Shown: positions 42,587 through 45,618 of the stretch, piece by piece
How the letters are laid out: each line of letters opens with the position of its first letter
Position numbering within the stretch: the stretch's first letter is position 1
Assembly: GCA_021771755.1 (NCBI GenBank)
Contig: JAETOL010000018.1
Coordinates: 1-45,618, forward strand
Length of the DNA stretch: 45,618 bases
Direction: 5' to 3'
From: Lachnospiraceae bacterium
GTDB taxonomy: Bacteria; Bacillota; Clostridia; Lachnospirales; Lachnospiraceae
Position numbers and translations under genes: made by a program
Notes under the pieces: model-generated
What the model was told of the DNA's origin: nothing
What the model saw: the letters and a program-made list of their open reading frames with translations, nothing else
Databases searched by the model: none

Positions 42587-42615
42587 TTGACATACAAGAC
42601 ATGGTGTGCTATCGT
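42587..42615 (+). promoter_or_regulatory. Promoter of the rightward early (Cro) operon
   Basis: TTGACA and TATCGT spaced 17 bp. AAGACA (42596-42601) sits in the spacer and a perfect operator follows at the start site. Confidence 0.65.
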
Positions 42616-42619
42616 ATAA

Positions 42620-42636
42620 GTGTCTTAAAAAGACAC
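42620..42636. promoter_or_regulatory. Prophage operator, perfect dyad
   Basis: GTGTCTT-AAA-AAGACAC, a perfect 7-3-7 palindrome just downstream of the early promoter, placed to block initiation when repressor is bound. Confidence 0.8.
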
Positions 42637-42657
42637 AAGAAAGGAGGTGGAAAGAAA

Positions 42658-42879
42658 ATGGATAAACGTCTTTTGGAATCTATTATGAAACGAAACGGCG
42701 ACACGGGAATAACTCTTGCTGATTATCTAGGGATTGCAAGAAGCACTTTTTCTGCAAAAATTAATGAAACCAAAGGTGCGGAATTTACACAGGGAGAGAT
42801 TATGAGAATCAAGATTAAATATTCTCTCAGCGCAGAAGATGTAGAAAATATTTTTTTTAGACAGGAAGTGTCTTTATAA
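42658..42879 (+). CDS. Cro-like small DNA-binding protein
   Basis: A 73-residue basic protein with a helix-turn-helix-like core: GITLADYLGIARSTFSAKINE followed by EFTQGEIMRIKIKYSLSAEDVENIFF. First gene of the rightward early operon, divergent from the repressor, the position of Cro or an early regulator. An AAGGAGG precedes the ATG; the longer frame upstream runs through the operator and is rejected. A second copy of the operator overlaps its stop codon. Confidence 0.82.
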   Translation: MDKRLLESIMKRNGDTGITLADYLGIARSTFSAKINETKGAEFTQGEIMRIKIKYSLSAEDVENIFFRQEVSL

Positions 42880-42884
42880 GACAT
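42868..42884. promoter_or_regulatory. Second near-perfect prophage operator, at the end of the Cro-like gene
   Basis: GTGTCTT-TAT-AAGACAT matches the operator at 42620-42636 in 13 of 14 arm positions. It overlaps the last codons and stop of the Cro-like gene. Confidence 0.7.
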
Positions 42885-42944
42885 AAACTCAAAATCCTTG
42901 CTGATTACTTCGGCGTGAGCATTGAGTATTTCTTGGAAGAGTAG
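42882..42944 (+). pseudogene. Remnant: C-terminal end of an XRE/HTH repressor
   Basis: One frame reads HKLKILADYFGVSIEYFLEE then stop, the usual end of an HTH_3 domain (compare LKKLADYFGVSVDYLLG in many phage repressors). There is no start codon or N-terminal part; the preceding sequence is the Cro-like gene and an operator. It looks like a recombination scar left when one early-regulator module replaced another. Confidence 0.7.
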
Positions 42945-42953
42945 GAGGAACGT

Positions 42954-43202
42954 ATGAATCCAGTATTTATTAAGATTAATGGTGATATTTTCAACGTCAA
43001 CAAAATCCATTCAATCAGCTACGAAGACCAAAAGAACTGTCTCGGCAAAGACTCAGGGGTCTATATCCTCCATATTTATATGGAAAACAATATCGGAAGC
43101 CAGCATAAAGCTTATTCAGACAAAGCTCAGAGAGACAAGGATTTTGAAAAGGTTTCTAAGCAACTTGCGAAATTTTCCATATCTAAAGTAACAGAATGGT
43201 AA
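42954..43202 (+). CDS. Small phage protein, unknown
   Basis: An 82-residue protein starting MNPVFIKINGDIFNVNKIHSIS, with a predicted beta-strand-rich N-terminal half and a charged helical end (KAQRDKDFEKVSKQLAKF). No family recognised. It has a clean AGGAGG site and overlaps nothing; the next gene starts 11 bases later, whose ribosome site spans its stop. Member of the early operon. Confidence 0.75.
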   Translation: MNPVFIKINGDIFNVNKIHSISYEDQKNCLGKDSGVYILHIYMENNIGSQHKAYSDKAQRDKDFEKVSKQLAKFSISKVTEW

Positions 43203-43213
43203 GGAGGCGCAAC

Positions 43214-43879
43214 ATGAATGAGCTTGTTTATCTAAAAAACGACGAAGCGGTTTGCGATAGTTTGCAGGTGGCTGAGAAGTTCGGGAAGAGACATGATAGA
43301 GTTCTTCGAGCCATCGAAAACCTGTTGTTAGGTCTCCCCAAAATTGAGGAGACCCCTAAAATGTTCTGGAAATCATTTTACATCGAAGAGCAGAACGGTC
43401 AGCGATATCCAAAATATATTATGAACCGAGATGGATTTTCGTTGTTGGTCATGGGGTTTACCGGAAAAGATGCTCTTGAATGGAAACTCCAGTATATCAA
43501 AGCTTTTAACCAGATGGAATCATTCATCAAAGAGAAAGCTACTCAGACATGGGTTGAAACCCGAAAAGCCGGCAAGCTCACACGCAAAGCAGAGACGGAT
43601 ACCATTAAGAAACTGGTTGATTATGCCAAGACACAAGGAAGCGAACATTCGGAAAAGCTGTATATGACATATTCAAAGCTGGCAAACAAAATGGCTGGAA
43701 TTTCCAAAAGAGATGAAGCTACAGTGATGCAGTTGAACAATTTGTCTCTAATAGAAAATATTATTTTGCATGTAATTGATACCGGAATTTTAACAGGAAA
43801 GCATTACAAAGAAATTTATCAGGACTGTAAGAAGAGATTAGAGACAGTAAAGGATTTGGCTTATTTGGAATCGGCGTAA
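43214..43879 (+). CDS. Rha-family phage regulator
   Basis: A 221-residue protein. Residues ~1-105 are a Rha (pRha) domain: SLQVAEKFGKRHDRVLRAIENLL, YIMNRDGFSLLVMGFTGKDALEWKLQYIKAFNQME. The C-terminal ~110 residues are helical and include GISKRDEATVMQLNNLSL. Rha proteins are phage regulators or antirepressor-like; phi80/P22 rha interferes with growth in hosts lacking IHF. I start at the ATG after TAAGGAGG. A second Rha-type gene follows, 26 bp later. Confidence 0.85.
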   Translation: MNELVYLKNDEAVCDSLQVAEKFGKRHDRVLRAIENLLLGLPKIEETPKMFWKSFYIEEQNGQRYPKYIMNRDGFSLLVMGFTGKDALEWKLQYIKAFNQMESFIKEKATQTWVETRKAGKLTRKAETDTIKKLVDYAKTQGSEHSEKLYMTYSKLANKMAGISKRDEATVMQLNNLSLIENIILHVIDTGILTGKHYKEIYQDCKKRLETVKDLAYLESA

Positions 43880-43905
43880 ATCTGGAAGAATGAAAAGGAG
43901 GACGC

Positions 43906-44445
43906 ATGAACGAATTGAGAAGAACAACAATTACAACATTGGAAGTGGCAGAAATGATGGAGACGGAACATTCCAAAATTATTAGAAAGTTAGAAGGAAG
44001 TAAGGATAGAAAAGGCTTTATCCAGATTTTAACTGAAGCCCAAATGGGCGTCAGTGATTATTTCATTCCTTCCACATATCGCGACGCTAGCGGCAGGGAG
44101 AATAAGTGCTATCAGGTCACAAAGCTTGGTTGCGATTTCCTGGCAAACAAATCCACCGGAGAAAAAGGTGTAATTTTTACTGCCAGATATGTGAAGCGTT
44201 TTTATGAGATGGAACACCGTAAAACAGAAAAGATTTATGAAACCAAAGCCACCTCTCTTGGCGAAGTTGCTTCCTTCAATAAGGAAATGGACAAGCGTAT
44301 GGAGAAACAAGGTTCAGCTCCGTGGAAGATTTGCGAAGCATTCAAGATGGTATCTGAACAGTTTGGCATTAGGCTTCCAGAAGATTTTGTGAAAGTACCG
44401 GAATATGAGCAGATGAAATTACCTATTGATGAGAGCTTTTGTTGA
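43906..44445 (+). CDS. Second Rha-family phage regulator/antirepressor
   Basis: A 179-residue protein with a Rha-like N-terminus: TTLEVAEMMETEHSKIIRKLEG, then YRDASGRENKCYQVTKLGCDFLANKSTGEKGVIFTARYVKRFYEME. The C-terminal ~70 residues are charged and helical (EVASFNKEMDKRMEKQG; FKMVSEQFGIRLPEDF). It resembles the preceding protein in plan but shares little exact sequence, so it is an old duplication or independent acquisition. AAAAGGAGG precedes the ATG. Confidence 0.82.
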   Translation: MNELRRTTITTLEVAEMMETEHSKIIRKLEGSKDRKGFIQILTEAQMGVSDYFIPSTYRDASGRENKCYQVTKLGCDFLANKSTGEKGVIFTARYVKRFYEMEHRKTEKIYETKATSLGEVASFNKEMDKRMEKQGSAPWKICEAFKMVSEQFGIRLPEDFVKVPEYEQMKLPIDESFC

Positions 44446-44477
44446 AATAAGAGAAATGGTGTGTAGGAGGTGAAACC

Positions 44478-44825
44478 ATGGAAGCATTAAGTAGAAAAAT
44501 CTACGCCGATACAGGTGCCAGCATCCCAAAACTTTATATGACGCCAAAACAGCTTTGTGAGTTCGAGGGAAGAACGGATTCGTTCTTCCGAAAAATATTC
44601 GCGGAGATTTCGGAACAAATCAGTCTTGGCAGATATCCCCAAGCAGCAATGAGCAGTAGTCCACAGAGCGTAAATTACTATGTGTACCGGGACTATATGA
44701 CGAACCGGAAAAAACTACTTGATCGGAATCTTAAAAAGGTTGTAAAGCCATTTAATCCGGCAGAGGTAGCAGCCATTTGCCCAATAGTCCGGGAAGTGGT
44801 GATAATCGCAGAGGAGGGGAAATAG
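44478..44825 (+). CDS. Phage protein of unknown function
   Basis: A 115-residue protein with a predicted helical, possibly DNA-binding middle: YMTPKQLCEFEGRTDSFFRKIFAEI, then YYVYRDYMTNRKKLLDRNLKKVVKPF. The part before suggests a short helix-turn-helix-like or excisionase-like fold (inference, weak). It has an AGGAGG site and is followed at zero spacing by the next small gene. Confidence 0.7.
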   Translation: MEALSRKIYADTGASIPKLYMTPKQLCEFEGRTDSFFRKIFAEISEQISLGRYPQAAMSSSPQSVNYYVYRDYMTNRKKLLDRNLKKVVKPFNPAEVAAICPIVREVVIIAEEGK

Positions 44826-45011
44826 TTGCTTAGAAAAAGCATAACAGCGGCAGTGATCGCCGCATTTGAGATGCTGATCACATTGGATCAGTGGGATGGA
44901 ATGCTGAAGTTCATGACAGCAGCAGTGGTGTTCTGGTGGATGAACCTGCTCTTGTTGATCGGAATGGAAGGAGGCAACTATGCGGATCATAAAGATGGTC
45001 AGAGAAATTAA
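44826..45011 (+). CDS. Small phage membrane protein, unknown
   Basis: A 61-residue protein with two hydrophobic stretches (~7-20 and ~30-47, MTAAVVFWWMNLLLLIGM). It starts at a TTG directly after the preceding stop and close to GAGGAGGGG, so translation is coupled. It overlaps the next gene by 32 bases in another frame. No function assigned. Confidence 0.5.
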   Translation: MLRKSITAAVIAAFEMLITLDQWDGMLKFMTAAVVFWWMNLLLLIGMEGGNYADHKDGQRN

Positions 45012-45186
45012 GGCTCTGCGGAGAGAAAACACGGAGCTTCGTAAGGCAATGAAAGAAGCCCTGCAGGATCTGAATGATACGGATCTTACCAATAAGAGTA
45101 TCCGGATCATGTCCGCCAGTATACGGCTGGAAAGAGCATTAGAAAAGGATCCCAAAGAGCAGCCACTCAACAGGATCCAAAGATAA
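44980..45186 (+). CDS. Small coiled-coil phage protein
   Basis: A 68-residue highly charged protein (REIKALRRENTELRKAMKEAL) predicted to form one coiled-coil helix. AAGGAGG lies before its ATG, within the end of the preceding small gene. Typical of leucine-zipper-like accessory proteins in early phage operons; no function assigned. Confidence 0.55.
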   Translation: MRIIKMVREIKALRRENTELRKAMKEALQDLNDTDLTNKSIRIMSASIRLERALEKDPKEQPLNRIQR

Positions 45187-45235
45187 TAATAGTTTATCAG
45201 CCTTATTGTAAGGCAGAAAGAGAGGAAATGCAAGA

Positions 45236-45618
45236 GTGAGCATGAAAATTAATCGTCTTGAAATTGAAAATGTAAAAAGAATTAAAGCAGTCAAAATCGA
45301 ACCGAGAGAAAACGGATTGACTTTGATCGGTGGAAATAATAATCAGGGAAAAACTTCTGTATTGGATTCCATAGCCTGGGCGTTGGGAGGGGAACGCTTT
45401 AAACCCTCGCAGGCAACAAGAGAAGGATCTGTTATTCCACCAAACTTACATATTGTAATGAATAACGGACTTGTCGTAGAGCGTAAAGGAAAGAATAGCG
45501 CCCTGAAAGTCACGGATCCGAATGGAAACAAAGGCGGACAGCAGCTCCTTAATGAGTTTGTGGAACAGCTTGCTCTGGATTTGCCTAAGTTCATGGAATC
45601 TTCCGGGAAAGAAAAAGC
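45236..45618 (+). CDS. SMC/RecF-like AAA ATPase, 3' end beyond window
   Basis: The first ~127 residues of an ATPase. It begins with KINRLEIENVKRIKAVKIEP, and the Walker A GGNNNQGKTS spans residues 32-41, followed by LDSIAWALGG, the plan of RecF/SbcC/SMC-type ATP-binding heads common in phage recombination or replication modules. No stop occurs before the window edge. The GTG start is preferred over the ATG six bases later because of the AGAGGAAA about ten bases before it. Coiled-coil and Walker B parts lie outside. Confidence 0.8.
   Translation, partial: MSMKINRLEIENVKRIKAVKIEPRENGLTLIGGNNNQGKTSVLDSIAWALGGERFKPSQATREGSVIPPNLHIVMNNGLVVERKGKNSALKVTDPNGNKGGQQLLNEFVEQLALDLPKFMESSGKEK

Noticed and set aside
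1-45618. CRISPR arrays and insertion sequences
   Set aside because: No regularly spaced direct repeats and no transposase gene were found; the only recombinase is the prophage integrase.

Overview
The window looks like a piece of a Clostridia chromosome, most likely a gut member of the Lachnospiraceae (Blautia/Dorea/Mediterraneibacter-like). This is inferred from protein style, moderate GC, strong AGGAGG ribosome sites, classic TTGACA/TATAAT promoters and gene order; no search was run. About 39 kb is chromosomal, and the last ~6 kb is the left end of a prophage inserted at a tRNA-Leu gene and cut off by the window edge.

Left part (1-11.6 kb): three stacked terminators; a minus-strand ParE/Phd-YefM toxin-antitoxin pair; a MerR regulator divergent from a MATE exporter, with a textbook 19-bp-spacer MerR promoter between them; an aldo/keto reductase with ferredoxin-type clusters; feoA and feoB with DtxR-like dyads; a MarR-MATE-EamA group whose promoter carries a perfect operator; and an overlapping GNAT/acyltransferase-3 pair.

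Surface block (11.8-23 kb): a secreted caspase-fold protease with wall-binding repeats; two divergent glycosyltransferase genes, the rightward one leading an operon of GT2, GT2-GT4, SGNH hydrolase and tagD; a PdaA-like polysaccharide deacetylase; and a second, collinear SGNH hydrolase. Together they suggest synthesis and tailoring of a secreted or wall glycopolymer carrying glycerol-phosphate.

The 625-bp gap before enolase is the most unusual stretch. On the minus strand it holds a near-perfect promoter and, about 265 nt later, an intrinsic terminator. Between them lie three copies, about 50 nt apart, of a Shine-Dalgarno-like plus GACCACC motif and no convincing ORF. This looks like an undescribed small RNA.

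Housekeeping block (23.6-39.2 kb): eno, a convergent GT-C-like membrane protein, secG, rnr, smpB, a lipoprotein, then the conserved pyrH-frr-uppS-cdsA-dxr-rseP run (pyrimidine nucleotides, ribosome recycling, isoprenoid and phospholipid precursors, site-2 protease), a phosphodiester-glycosidase-like protein and a SpoIID-like/peptidoglycan-binding protein.

Prophage (39.4 kb to end): tRNA-Leu(AAG), integrase, a structured intergenic RNA candidate, a membrane protein in the lysogenic-conversion position, ImmA/IrrE peptidase, a CI-like repressor, a divergent Cro-like gene, repeated GTGTCTT/AAGACAC operators, two Rha-type regulators, several small early genes, and the start of an SMC/RecF-like ATPase running off the window.
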